Shown here piece after piece: positions 52,746-64,000 of a stretch of DNA of 64,000 nucleotides. The DNA is from Zhengitettix transpicula (taxonomy: Eukaryota; Arthropoda; Insecta; Orthoptera; Tetrigidae): NCBI GenBank assembly GCA_037074705.1, contig JAYJMR010000082.1:1-64000 (forward strand), in the 5' to 3' direction. The notes beneath the pieces are model-generated. The model was not told the DNA's origin and searched no databases. It saw nothing but the letters and a program-made list of their open reading frames with translations. Within the stretch, counting starts at the first letter, position 1; each line of letters opens with the position of its first letter. The position numbers and the translations under genes are program-made.

Positions 52746-54622
52746 TTCCAAACTTGTCGTCGAAACGTCGAAATATTACGATATATTAATTAGTATTAAT
52801 AGATTAAGATTTTAGAAGTGCAGGTTTGACTAATTTTTATAAAGAACGTATCATTTATTATGAAATAAGACTTTGTTATTTGAAGATTCTTGGTTGGTGA
52901 AATTCCAAACTTGTCGTCGAAACGTCGAAATATTCGGATATATTAATTAATATTAATAGATTAAGATTTTAGAAGTGCAGGTTTGACTAATTTTTATAAA
53001 GAACGTATCAATTATTATGAAATAAGACTTTGTTATTTGAAGATTCTTGGTTGGTGAAATTCTAAACTTGTCGTCGAAACGTCGAAATATTACGATATAT
53101 TAATTAGTATTAATAGATTAAGATTTTAGAAGTGCAGGTTTGACTAATTTTTATAAAGAACGTATCATTTATTATGAAATAAGACTTTGTTATTTGAAGA
53201 TTCTTGGTTGGTGAAATTCCAAACTTGTCGTCGAAACGTCGAAATATTACGATATATTAATTAGTATTAATAGATTAAGATTTTAGAAGTGCAGGTTTGA
53301 CTAATTTTTATAAAGAACGTATCATTTATTATGAAATAAGACTTTGTTATTTGAAGATTCTTGGTTGGTGAAATTCCAAACTTGTCGTCGAAACGTCGAA
53401 ATATTCGGATATATTAATTAATATTAATAGATTAAGATTTTAGAAGTGCAGGTTTGACTAATTTTTATAAAGAACGTATCATTTATTATGAAATAAGACT
53501 TTGTTATTTGAAGATTCTTGGTTGGTGAAATTCCAAACTTGTCGTCGAAACGTCGAAATATTACGATATATTAATTAGTATTAATAGATTAAGATTTTAG
53601 AAGTGCAGGTTTGACTAATTTTTATAAAGAACGTATCATTTATTATGAAATAAGACTTTGTTATTTGAAGATTCTTGGTTGGTGAAATTCCAAACTTGTC
53701 GTCGAAACGTCGAAATATTACGATATATTAATTAGTATTAATAGATTAAGATTTTAGAAGTGCAGGTTTGACTAATTTTTATAAAGAACGTATCATTTAT
53801 TATGAAATAAGACTTTGTTATTTGAAGATTCTTGGTTGGTGAAATTCCAAACTTGTCGTCGAAACGTCGAAATATTACGATATATTAATTAGTATTAATA
53901 GATTAAGATTTTAGAAGTGCAGGTTTGACTAATTTTTATAAAGAACGTATCAATTATTATGAAATAAGACTTTGTTATTTGAAGATTCTTGGTTGGTGAA
54001 ATTCCAAACTTGTCGTCGAAACGTCGAAATATTACGATATATTAATTAGTATTAATAGATTAAGATTTTAGAAGTGCAGGTTTGACTAATTTTTATAAAG
54101 AACGAGTCATTTATTATGAAATAAGACTTTGTTATTTGAAGATTCTTGGTTGGTGAAATTCCAAACTTGTCGTCGAAACGTCGAAATATTACGATATATT
54201 AATTAGTATTAATAGATTAAGATTTTAGAAGTGCAGGTTTGACTAATTTTTATAAAGAACGTATCAATTATTATGAAATAAGACTTTGTTATTTGAAGAT
54301 TCTTGGTTGGTGAAATTCCAAACTTGTCGTCGAAACGTCGAAATATTACGATATATTAATTAGTATTAATAGATTAAGATTTTAGAAGTGCAGGTTTGAC
54401 TAAATTTTATAAAGAACGAGTCATTTATTATGAAATAAGACTTTGTTATTTGAAGATTCTTGGTTGGTGAAATTCCAAACTTGTCGTCGAAACGTCGAAA
54501 TATTACGATATATTAATTAGTATTAATAGATTAAGATTTTAGAAGTGCAGGTTTGACTAATTTTTATAAAGAACGTATCATTTATTATGAAATAAGACTT
54601 TGTTATTTGAAGATTCTTGGTT

Positions 54623-57600
54623 GGTGAAATTCCAAACTTGTCGTCGAAACGTCGAAATATTGGGATATATTAATTAATATTAATAGATTAAGATTTTAGA
54701 AGTGCTGGTTTTAGTAATTTTTATAAAGAACGTATCATTTATTATGAAATAAGACTTTGTTATTTGAATATTCTTGGTTGGTGAAATTCCAAACTTGTCG
54801 TCGAAACGTCGAAATATTGGGATATATTAATTAGTATTAATAGATTAAGATTTTAGAAGTGCAGGTTTGACTAATTTTTATAAAGAACGAGTCATTTATT
54901 ATGAAATAAGACTTTGTTATTTGAAGATTCTTGGTTGGTGAAATTCCAAACTTGTCGTCGAAACGTCGAAATATTGGGATATATTAATTAGTATTAATAG
55001 ATTAAGATTTTAGAAGTGCAGGTTTGACTAATTTTTATAAAGAACGAGTCATTTATTATGAAATAAGACTTTGTTATTTGAAGATTCTTGGTTGGTGAAA
55101 TTCCAAACTTGTCGTCGAAACGTCGAAATATTACGATATATTAATTAGTATTAATAGATTAAGATTTTAGAAGTGCAGGTTTGAGTAATTTTTATAAAGA
55201 ACGAGTCATTTATTATGAAATTAGACTTTGTTATTTGAAGATTCTTGGTTGGTGAAATTCCAAACTTGTCGTCGAAACGTCGAAATATTGGGATATATTA
55301 ATTAATATTAATAGATTAAGATTTTAGAAGTGCTGGTTTGAGTAATTTTTATAAAGAACGAGTCATTTTTTATGAAATAAGACTTTGTTATTTGAAGATT
55401 CTTGGTTGGTGAAATTCCAAACTTGTCGTCGAAACGTCGAAATATTACGATATATTAATTAGTATTAATAGATTAAGATTTTAGAAGTGCAGGTTTGACT
55501 AATTTTTATAAAGAACGAGTCATTTATTATGAAATAAGACTTTGTTATTTGAAGATTCTTGGTTGGTGAAATTCCAAACTTGTCGTCGAAACGTCGAAAT
55601 ATTACGATATATTAATTAGTATTAATAGATTAAGATTTTAGAAGTGCAGGTTTGAGTAATTTTTATAAAGAACGAGTCATTTATTATGAAATTAGACTTT
55701 GTTATTTGAAGATTCTTGGTTGGTGAAATTCCAAACTTGTCGTCGAAACGTCGAAATATTGGGATATATTAATTAATATTAATAGATTAAGATTTTAGAA
55801 GTGCTGGTTTGAGTAATTTTTATAAAGAACGAGTCATTTATTATGAAATTAGACTTTGTTATTTGAATATTCTTGGTTGGTGAAATTCCAAACTTGTCGT
55901 CGAAACGTCGAAATATTGGGATATATTAATTAGTATTAATAGATTAAGATTTTAGAAGTGCAGGTTTGACTAATTTTTATAAAGAACGAGTCATTTATTA
56001 TGAAATAAGACTTTGTTATTTGAAGATTCTTGGTTGGTGAAATTCCAAACTTGTCGTCGAAACGTCGAAATATTACGATATATTAATTAGTATTAATAGA
56101 TTAAGATTTTAGAAGTGCAGGTTTGAGTAATTTTTATAAAGAACGAGTCATTTATTATGAAATTAGACTTTGTTATTTGAAGATTCTTGGTTGGTGAAAT
56201 TCCAAACTTGTCGTCGAAACGTCGAAATATTGGGATATATTAATTAATATTAATAGATTAAGATTTTAGAAGTGCTGGTTTGAGTAATTTTTATAAAGAA
56301 CGAGTCATTTTTTATGAAATAAGACTTTGTTATTTGAAGATTCTTGGTTGGTGAAATTCCAAACTTGTCGTCGAAACGTCGAAATATTACGATATATTAA
56401 TTAGTATTAATAGATTAAGATTTTAGAAGTGCAGGTTTGACTAATTTTTATAAAGAACGAGTCATTTATTATGAAATAAGACTTTGTTATTTGAAGATTC
56501 TTGGTTGGTGAAATTCCAAACTTGTCGTCGAAACGTCGAAATATTACGATATATTAATTAGTATTAATAGATTAAGATTTTAGAAGTGCAGGTTTGAGTA
56601 ATTTTTATAAAGAACGAGTCATTTATTATGAAATAAGACTTTGTTATTTGAAGATTCTTGGTTGGTGAAATTCCAAACTTGTCGTCGAAACGTCGAAATA
56701 TTACGATATATTAATTAGTATTAATAGATTAAGATTTTAGAAGTGCAGGTTTGAGTAATTTTTATAAAGAACGAGTCATTTATTATGAAATTAGACTTTG
56801 TTATTTGAAGATTCTTGGTTGGTGAAATTCCAAACTTGTCGTCGAAACGTCGAAATATTGGGATATATTAATTAGTATTAATAGATTAAGATTTTAGAAG
56901 TGCAGGTTTGACTAATTTTTATAAAGAACGAGTCATTTATTATGAAATAAGTCTTTGTTATTTGAAGATTCTTGGTTGGTGAAATTCCAAACTTGTCGTC
57001 GAAACGTCGAAATATTGGGATATATTAATTAATATTAATAGATTAAGATTTTAAAAGTGCTGGTTTGAGTAATTTTTATAAAGAACGAGTCATTTTTTAT
57101 GAAATAAGACTTTGTTATTTGAAGATTCTTGGTTGGTGAAATTCCAAACTTGTCGTCAAAACGTCGAAATATTGGGATATATTAATTAGTATTAATAGAT
57201 TAAGATTTTAGAAGTGCAGGTTTGACTAATTTTTATAAAGAACGAGTCATTTATTATGAAATAAGACTTTGTTATTTGAAGATTCTTGGTTGGTGAAATT
57301 CCAAACTTGTCTTCGAAACGTCGAAATATTACGATATATTAATTAGTATTAATAGATTAAGATTTTAGAAGTGCAGGTTTGAGTAATTTTTATAAAGAAC
57401 GAGTCATTTATTATGAAATAAGACTTTGTTATTTGAAGATTCTTGGTTGGTGAAATTCCAAACTTGTCGTCGAAACGTCGAAATATTACGATATATTAAT
57501 TAGTATTAATAGATTAAGATTTTAGAAGTGCAGGTTTGACTAATTTTTATAAAGAACGAGTCATTTATTATGAAATAAGACTTTGTTATTTAAAGATTCT

Positions 57601-58704
57601 TGGTTGGTGAAATTCCAAACTTGTCGTCGAAACGTCGAAATATTACGATATATTAATTAGTATTAATAGATTAAGATTTTAGAAGTGCAGGTTTGAGTAA
57701 TTTTTAAAAAGAACGAATCATTTATTATGAAATAAGACTTTGTTATTTGAAGATTCTTGGTTGGTGAAATTCCAAACTTGTCGTCGAAACGTCGAAATAT
57801 TACGATATATTAATTAGTATTAATAGATTAAGATTTTAGAAGTGCAGGTTTGACTAATTTTTATAAAGAACGAGTCATTTATTATGAAATAAGACTTTGT
57901 TATTTAAAGATTCTTGGTTGGTGAAATTCCAAACTTGTCGTCGAAACGTCGAAATATTACGATATATTAATTATTATTAATAGATTAAGATTTTAGAAGT
58001 GCAGGTTTGACTAATTTTTATAAAGAACGAGTCATTTATTATGAAATAAGACTTTGTTATTTGAAGATTCTTGGTTGGTGAAATTCCAAACTTGTCGTCG
58101 AAACGTCGAAATATTACGATATATTAATTAGTATTAATAGATTAAGATTTTAGAAGTGCAGGTTTGAGTAATTTTTATAAAGAACGAGTCATTTATTATG
58201 AAATAAGACTTTGTTATTTGAAGATTCTTGGTTGGTGAAATTCCAAACTTGTCGTCGAAACGTCGAAATATTACGATATATTAATTAGTATTAATAGATT
58301 AAGATTTTAGAAGTGCAGGTTTGACTAATTTTTATAAAGAACGAGTCATTTATTATGAAATAAGACTTTGTTATTTGAAGATTCTTGGTTGGTGAAATTC
58401 CAAACTTGTCGTCGAAACGTCGAAATATTACGATATATTAATTAGTATTAATAGATTAAGATTTTAGAAGTGCAGGTTTGACTAATTTTTATAAAGAACG
58501 AGTCATTTATTATGAAATAAGACTTTGTTATTTAAAGATTCTTGGTTGGTGAAATTCCAAACTTGTCGTCGAAACGTCGAAATATTACGATATATTAATT
58601 AGTATTAATAGATTAAGATTTTAGAAGTGCAGGTTTAAGTAATTTTTAAAAAGAACGAATCATTTATTATGAAATAAGACTTTGTTATTTGAAGATTCTT
58701 GGTT
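54623..58704 (+). repeat. Segment I: 26 monomers, return of 'gagtca', onset of A129T
   Basis: Twenty-six units occupy exactly 26 x 157 bp. 'gaacgagtca' replaces 'gtatca', and 'gaaattagac' (A129T) first becomes frequent from about 55,219. 'agtcattttttatg' (A119T) at 55,361, 56,303 and 57,088 recurs after 6 and 5 units. 'ttgaatattc' at 54,766 and 55,865 recurs after 7. Near the right end 'tatttaaagattc' and 'tttttaaaaagaacgaatca' units appear in a repeated short block (about 57.6-58.7 kb). Confidence 0.83.
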
Positions 58705-61700
58705 GGTGAAATTCCAAACTTGTCGTCGAAACGTCTAAATATTATCATTTATTAATTAATAATAATAGTTTAAGATTTTAGAAGTGCAGGTTTGAGTAAT
58801 TTTTAAAAAGAACGAGTCATTTATTATGAAATAAGACTTTGTTATTTGAAGATTCTTGGTTAGTGAAATTCCAAACTTGTCGTCGAAACGTCGAAATATT
58901 GGGATATATTAATTAATATTAATAGATTAAGATTTTAGAAGTGCAGGTTTGAGTAATTTTTATAAAGAACGAGTCATTTATTATGAAATAAGACTTTGTT
59001 ATTTGAAGATTCTTGGTTAGTGAAATTCCAAACTTGTCGTCGAAACGTCTAAATATTATCATTTATTAATTAATAATAATAGTTTAAGATTTTAGAAGTG
59101 CAGGTTTGAGTAATTTTTATAAAGAACGAGTCATTTATTATGAAATTAGACTTTGTTATTTGAAGATTCTTGGTTGGTGAAATTCCAAACTTGTCGTCGA
59201 AACGTCGAAATATTACGATATATTAATTAGTATTAATAGATTAAGATTTTAGAAGTGCAGGTTTGAGTAATTTTTATAAAGAACGAGTCATTTATTATGA
59301 AATAAGACTTTGTTATTTGAAGATTCTTGGTTAGTGAAATTCCAAACTTGTCGTCGAAACGTCTAAATATTATCATTTATTAATTAATAATAATAGTTTA
59401 AGATTTTAGAAGTGCAGGTTTGAGTAATTTTTATAAAGAACGAGTCATTTATTATGAAATAAGACTTTGTTATTTGAAGATTCTTGGTTGGTGAAATTCC
59501 AAACTTGTCGTCGAAACGTCGAAATATTACGATATATTAATTAGTATTAATAGATTAAGATTTTAGAAGTGCAGGTTTGAGTAATTTTTATAAAGAACGA
59601 GTCATTTATTATGAAATTAGACTTTGTTATTTGAAGATTCTTGGTTGGTGAAATTCCAAACTTGTCGTCGAAACGTCGAAATATTACGATATATTAATAA
59701 GTATTAATAGATTAAGATTTTAGAAGTGCAGGTTTGAGTAATTTTTATAAAGAACGAGTCATTTATTATGAAATTAGACTTTGTTATTTGAAGATTCTTG
59801 GTTGGTGAAATTCCAAACTTGTCGTCGAAACGTCGAAATATTGGGATATATTAATTAGTATTAATAGAATAAGATTTTAGAAGTGCAGGTTTGAGTAATT
59901 TTTATAAAGAACGAGTCATTTATTATGAAATAAGACTTTGTTATTTGAAGATTCTTGGTTAGTGAAATTCCAAACTTGTCGTCGAAACGTCTAAATATTA
60001 TCATTTATTAATTAATAATAATAGTTTAAGATTTTAGAAGTGCAGGTTTGAGTAATTTTTATAAAGAACGAGTCATTTATTATGAAATTAGACTTTGTTA
60101 TTTGAAGATTCTTGGTTGGTGAAATTCCAAACTTGTCGTCGAAACGTCGAAATATTACGATATATTAATTAGTATTAATAGATTAAGATTTTAGAAGTGC
60201 TGGTTTGAGTAATTTTTATAAAGAACGAATCATTTATTATGAAATTAGACTTTGTCATTTGAAGATTCTTAGTTGGTGAAATTCCAAACTTGTCGTCGAA
60301 ACGTCGAAATATTACGATATATTAATTAGTATTAATAGATTAAGATTTTAGAAGTGCAGGTTTGAGTAATTTTTATAAAGAACGAGTCATTTATTATGAA
60401 ATTAGACTTTGTTATTTAAAGATTCTTGGTTGGTGAAATTCCAAACTTGTCGTCGAAACGTCGAAATATTGGGATATATTAATTAGTATTAATAGATTAA
60501 GATTTTAGAAGTGCTGGTTTGAGTAATTTTTATAAAGAACGAATCATTTATTATGAAATTAGACTTTGTTATTTGAAGATTCTTGGTTGGTGAAATTCCA
60601 AACTTGTCGTCGAAACGTCGAAATATTACGATATATTAATTAGTATTAATAGATTAAGATTTTAGAAGTGCAGGTTTGAGTAATTTTTATAAAGAACGAG
60701 TCATTTATTATGAAATTAGACTTTGTTATTTGAAGATTCTTGGTTGGTGAAATTCCAAACTTGTCGTCGAAACGTCGAAATATTGGGATATATTAATTAG
60801 TATTAATAGATTAAGATTTTAGAAGTGCTGGTTTGAGTAATTTTTATAAAGAACGAATCATTTATTATGAAATTAGACTTTGTTATTTGAAGATTCTTGG
60901 TTGGTGAAATTCCAAACTTGTCGTCGAAACGTCGAAATATTACGATATATTAATTAGTATTAATAGATTAAGATTTAAGAAGTGCAGGTTTGAGTAATTT
61001 TTATAAAGAACGAGTCATTTATTATGAAATTAGACTTTGTTATTTGAAGATTCTTGGTTGGTGAAATTCCAAACTTGTCGTCGAAACGTCGAAATATTAC
61101 GATATATTAATTAGTATTAATAGATTAAGATTTTAGAAGTGCAGGTTTGAGTAATTTTTATAAAGAACGAGTCATTTATTATGAAATAAGACTTTGTTAT
61201 TTGAAGATTCTTGGTTAGTGAAATTCCAAACTTGTCGTCGAAACGTCTAAATATTATCATTTATTAATTAATAATAATAGTTTAAGATTTTAGAAGTGCA
61301 GGTTTGAGTAATTTTTATAAAGAACGAGTCATTTATTATGAAATAAGACTTTGTTATTTGAAGATTCTTGGTTAGTGAAATTCCAAACTTGTCGTCGAAA
61401 CGTCTAAATATTATCATTTATTAATTAATAATAATAGTTTAAGATTTTAGAAGTGCAGGTTTGAGTAATTTTTATAAAGAACGAGTCATTTATTATAAAA
61501 TTAGACTTTGTTATTTGAAGATTCTTGGTTGGTGAAATTCCAAACTTGTCGTCGAAACGTCGAAATATTACGATATATTAATTAGTATTAATAGATTAAG
61601 ATTTTAGAAGTGCAGGTTTGAGTAATTTTTATAAAGAACGAGTCATTTATTATGAATTTAGACTTTGTTATTTGAAGATTCTTGGTTAGTGAAATTCCAA

Positions 61701-62629
61701 ACTTGTCGTCGAAACGTCTAAATATTATCATTTATTAATTAATAATAATAGTTTAAGATTTTAGAAGTGCAGGTTTGAGTAATTTTTATAAAGAACGAGT
61801 CATTTATTATGAAATAAGACTTTGTTATTTGAAGATTCTTGGTTAGTGAAATTCCAAACTTGTCGTCGAAACGTCTAAATATTATCATTTATTAATTAAT
61901 AATAATAGTTTAAGATTTTAGAAGTGCAGGTTTGAGTAATTTTTATAAAGAACGAGTCATTTATTATGAAATAAGACTTTGTTATTTGAAGATTCTTGGT
62001 TGGTGAAATTCCAAACTTGTCGTCGAAACGTCGAAATATTACGATATATTAATTAGTATTAATAGATTAAGATTTTAGAAGTGCAGGTTTGAGTAATTTT
62101 TATAAAGAACGAGTCATTTATTATGAAATTAGACTTTGTTATTTGAAGATTCTTGGTTGGTGAAATTCCAAACTTGTCGTCGAAACGTCGAAATATTACG
62201 ATATATTAATTAGTATTAATAGATTAAGATTTTAGAAGTGCAGGTTTGAGTAATTTTTATAAAGAACGAGTCATTTATTATGAAATAAGACTTTGTTATT
62301 TGAAGATTCTTGGTTAGTGAAATTCCAAACTTGTCGTCGAAACGTCTAAATATTATCATTTATTAATTAATAATAATAGTTTAAGATTTTAGAAGTGCAG
62401 GTTTGAGTAATTTTTATAAAGAACGAGTCATTTATTATAAAAAAAGACTTTGTTATTTGAAGATTCTTGGTTAGTGAAATTCCAAACTTGTCGTCGAAAC
62501 GTCTAAATATTATCATTTATTAATTAATAATAATAGTTTAAGATTTTAGAAGTGCAGGTTTGAGTAATTTTTATAAAGAACGAGTCATTTATTATGAAAT
62601 TAGACTTTGTTATTTGAAGATTCTTGGTT
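58705..62629 (+). repeat. Segment J: 25 monomers including ten of a diverged subtype
   Basis: Twenty-five units occupy exactly 25 x 157 bp. Ten units read 'gtctaaatattatcattt' then 'aataataatagtttaag' (g of gtctaaa at 58,733, 59,047, 59,361, 59,989, 61,245, 61,402, 61,716, 61,873, 62,344 and 62,501). Spacings are 2, 2, 4, 8, 1, 2, 1, 3 and 1 units. Relative to the common unit they carry G32T, C41T, G42C, A45T, G55A, T58A and A65T: seven substitutions in 34 bp and none elsewhere that is shared, apart from G1A ('ggttagtg') in nine of the ten. Length is unchanged. The changes remove two CpG and alter the second octamer to CGTCTAAA. The interleaved units are ordinary ACG or GGG types, often with A129T. 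Confidence 0.9.
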
Positions 62630-64000
62630 GGTGAAATTCCAAACTTGTCGTCGAAACGTCGAAATATTACCATATATTAATTAGTATTAATAGATTAAGA
62701 TTTTAGAAGTGCAGGTTTGAGTATTTTTTATAAAGAACGAGTCATTTATTATGAAATTAGACTTTGTTATTTGAAGATTCTTGGTTGGTGAAATTCCAAA
62801 CTTGTCGTCGAAACGTCGAAATATTGGGATATATTAATTAGTATTAATAGATTAAGATTTTAGAAGTGCAGGTTTGAGTAATTTTTATAAAGAACGAGTC
62901 ATTTATTATGAAATTAGACTTTGTTATTTGAAGATTCTTGGTTGGTGAAATTCCAAACTTGTCGTCGAAACGTAGAAATATTGGGATATATTAATTAATA
63001 TTAATAGATTAAGATTTTAGAAGTGCAGGTTTGAGTAATTTTTATAAAGAACGAGTCATTTATTATGAAATTAGACTTTGTTTTTTGAAGATTCTTGGTA
63101 GGTGAAATTCCAAACTTGTCGTCGAAACGTCGAAATATTACGATATATTAATTAGTATTAATAGATTAAGATTTTAGAAGTGCAGGTTTGAGTAATTTTT
63201 ATAAAGAACGAATCATTTATTATGAAATAAGACTTTGTTATTTGAAGATTCTTGGTTGGTGAAATTCCAAACTTGTCGTCGAAACGTCGAAATATTGGGA
63301 TATATTAATTAGTATTAATAGATTAAGATTTTAGAAGTGCAGATTTGAGTAATTTTTATAAAGAACGAGTCATTTATTATGAAATTAGACTTTGTTATTT
63401 TAAGATTCTTGGTTGGTGAAATTCCAAACTTGTCGTCGAAACGTCGAAATATTGGGATATATTAATTAGTATTAATAGATTAAGATTTTAGAAGTGCAGG
63501 TTTGAGTAATTTTTATAAAGAACGAATCATTTATTATGAAATAAGACTTTGTTATTTGAAGATTCTTGGTTGGTGAAATTCCAAACTTGTCGTCGAAACG
63601 TCGAAATATTGGGATATATTAATTAGTATTAATAGATTAAGATTTTAGAAGTGCAGGTTTGAGTAATTTTTATAAAGAACGAATCATTTATTATGAAATT
63701 AGACTTTGTTTTTTGAAGATTCTTGGTTGTTGAAATTCCAAACTTGTCGTCGAAACGTCGAAATATTACGATATATTAATTAGTATTAATAGATTAAGAT
63801 TTTAGAAGTGCAGGTTTGAGTAATTTTTATAAAGAACGAGTCATTTATTATGAAATTAGACTTTGTTATTTGAAGATTCTTGGTTGGTGAAATTCCAAAC
63901 TTGTCGTCGAAACGTCGAAATATTGGGATATATTAATTAGTATTAATAGATTAAGATTTTAGAAGTGCAGGTTTGAGTAATTTTTATAAAGAACGAGTCA
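62630..64000 (+). repeat. Segment K: last eight monomers and a 115-bp partial unit
   Basis: Units are G55/A63 and 'gagtaa', with ACG or GGG, frequent A129T and some 'gaacgaatca' (G112A). Two units read 'tttgttttttgaag' (about 63,080 and 63,708), one 'ggtaggtg' (about 63,098) and one 'ggttgttg' (about 63,728). The final unit starts at 63,886 and is cut by the window edge in the middle of 'gagtca'. No flanking unique sequence appears, so the array continues to the right. Confidence 0.85.

Larger units (their letters stand above)
45987..54622 (+). repeat. Segment H: 55 monomers, mostly 'gtatca' and 'gact' type
   Basis: The segment has 55 units, net +1 bp from an extra base at about 48,168 ('aagaattttg'). 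Most units have 'gaacgtatca', G55/A63 and 'gactaa'; a second class has GGG, A55/A63, T84 and 'gagtaa'. 'atttcag' (T75C) marks eight of the second class, at about 46,373, 49,200, 49,358, 50,456, 50,614, 51,241, 51,711 and 51,869. 'attcggat' (CGG at 40-42) marks units at 49,795, 51,051, 52,307, 52,935 and 53,406. C20T is confined to two units near 47.9-48.2 kb, after which it disappears. Confidence 0.87.
1..64000. repeat. 157-bp satellite array filling the window
   Basis: The entire window is head-to-tail copies of one A/T-rich unit. The anchor 'ggtgaaattcc' recurs every 157 bp from 4 to 63,886: 407 complete units, net deviation -17 bp. A typical unit has 14 C and 28 G in 157 bases, about 27% G+C with G in excess on the given strand. 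All copies have the same orientation, and neighbours differ at only a few bases. In the consensus all three phases of both strands carry stop codons (for example TAA at 49, 67 and 93 of the unit). Because 157 is not a multiple of 3, every frame meets them; no open frame beyond about 60 codons is expected. Unit size, homogeneity and HOR structure are those of centromeric or pericentromeric satellites; that location is inferred. I do not recognise the family, and neither array edge is visible. Confidence 0.98.

Noticed and set aside
58733..62530. Insertion of a different element at the 'taaatattatcattt' units
   Set aside because: These units are still exactly 157 bp and otherwise ordinary. The difference is seven substitutions plus G1A, not an insertion.
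1..64000. CRISPR array
   Set aside because: The repeats are 157 bp and directly adjacent with no unique spacers. Unit size and A/T-rich drift fit a satellite.
1..64000. Protein-coding tandem repeat or ORFs
   Set aside because: The consensus has stop codons in all three phases on both strands, and the unit length is not a multiple of three, so every frame closes within about one unit.
1..64000. Telomeric or subtelomeric repeat
   Set aside because: No short G-rich telomere motif is seen anywhere; only the 157-bp unit is present.
1..64000. Known centromere satellite of a named species
   Set aside because: The length is close to several plant satellites (about 155-160 bp), but I do not recognise the sequence, and length alone does not support an assignment.

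Overview
The whole 64 kb window is one uninterrupted tandem satellite array. The repeat unit is 157 bp, about 27% G+C, and always in the same orientation. Counting from the first 'ggtgaaattcc' (position 4) to the last (63,886) gives 407 complete monomers, with a 115 bp partial unit at the right edge. The total departs from 407 x 157 by only -17 bp, so nothing larger than a few bases is inserted or deleted. I see no gene, RNA gene, transposon, CRISPR array or other unique sequence. Neither edge of the array is inside the window.

Such an array points to a eukaryotic nuclear genome, most likely centromeric or pericentromeric heterochromatin, in a long-read assembly. The unit is near nucleosomal length, and hundreds of near-identical copies are arranged in higher-order repeats (HORs). 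I do not recognise the satellite and cannot say from this window whether the host is a plant, an animal or something else.

Monomer coordinates below run 1-157, with 1 = the first g of 'ggtgaaattcc'. A CpG-dense box at 20-35, two direct copies of the octamer CGTCGAAA, is the most constant part. An A/T palindrome zone at 45-58 and a set of diagnostic positions (1, 9, 20, 21, 40-42, 47, 55, 63, 66, 67, 84, 92, 106, 111, 112, 129, 131, 144-150) separate subfamilies.

Layout: 4-3,930, 25 monomers of 'AG/gact' type. 3,931-10,665, 43 monomers rich in indels, with a dimer alternation and 9/18-monomer duplications. 10,666-22,437, 75 monomers with a 21-monomer (3.3 kb) HOR. 22,438-25,577, 20 nearly uniform monomers. 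25,578-31,071, 35 mixed monomers. 31,072-34,054, 19 monomers where the 'gtatca' type enters. 34,055-45,986, 76 monomers built by nested 10-, 14-, 28- and 43-monomer duplications and rich in C20T. 45,987-54,622, 55 'gtatca' monomers with an 8-monomer HOR. 54,623-58,704, 26 monomers where A129T appears. 58,705-62,629, 25 monomers containing ten copies of a sharply diverged subtype. 62,630-64,000, 8 monomers plus the partial one.

No set of genes works together here. The history visible in the sequence is repeated unequal exchange or conversion of blocks of whole monomers, with almost absolute conservation of the 157 bp register. The observations most worth a second look are the conserved CpG octamer pair, the chimeric monomer at a crossover point (about 7.85-7.98 kb), the diverged subfamily at 58.7-62.6 kb, and the zonal distribution of CpG-destroying variants.
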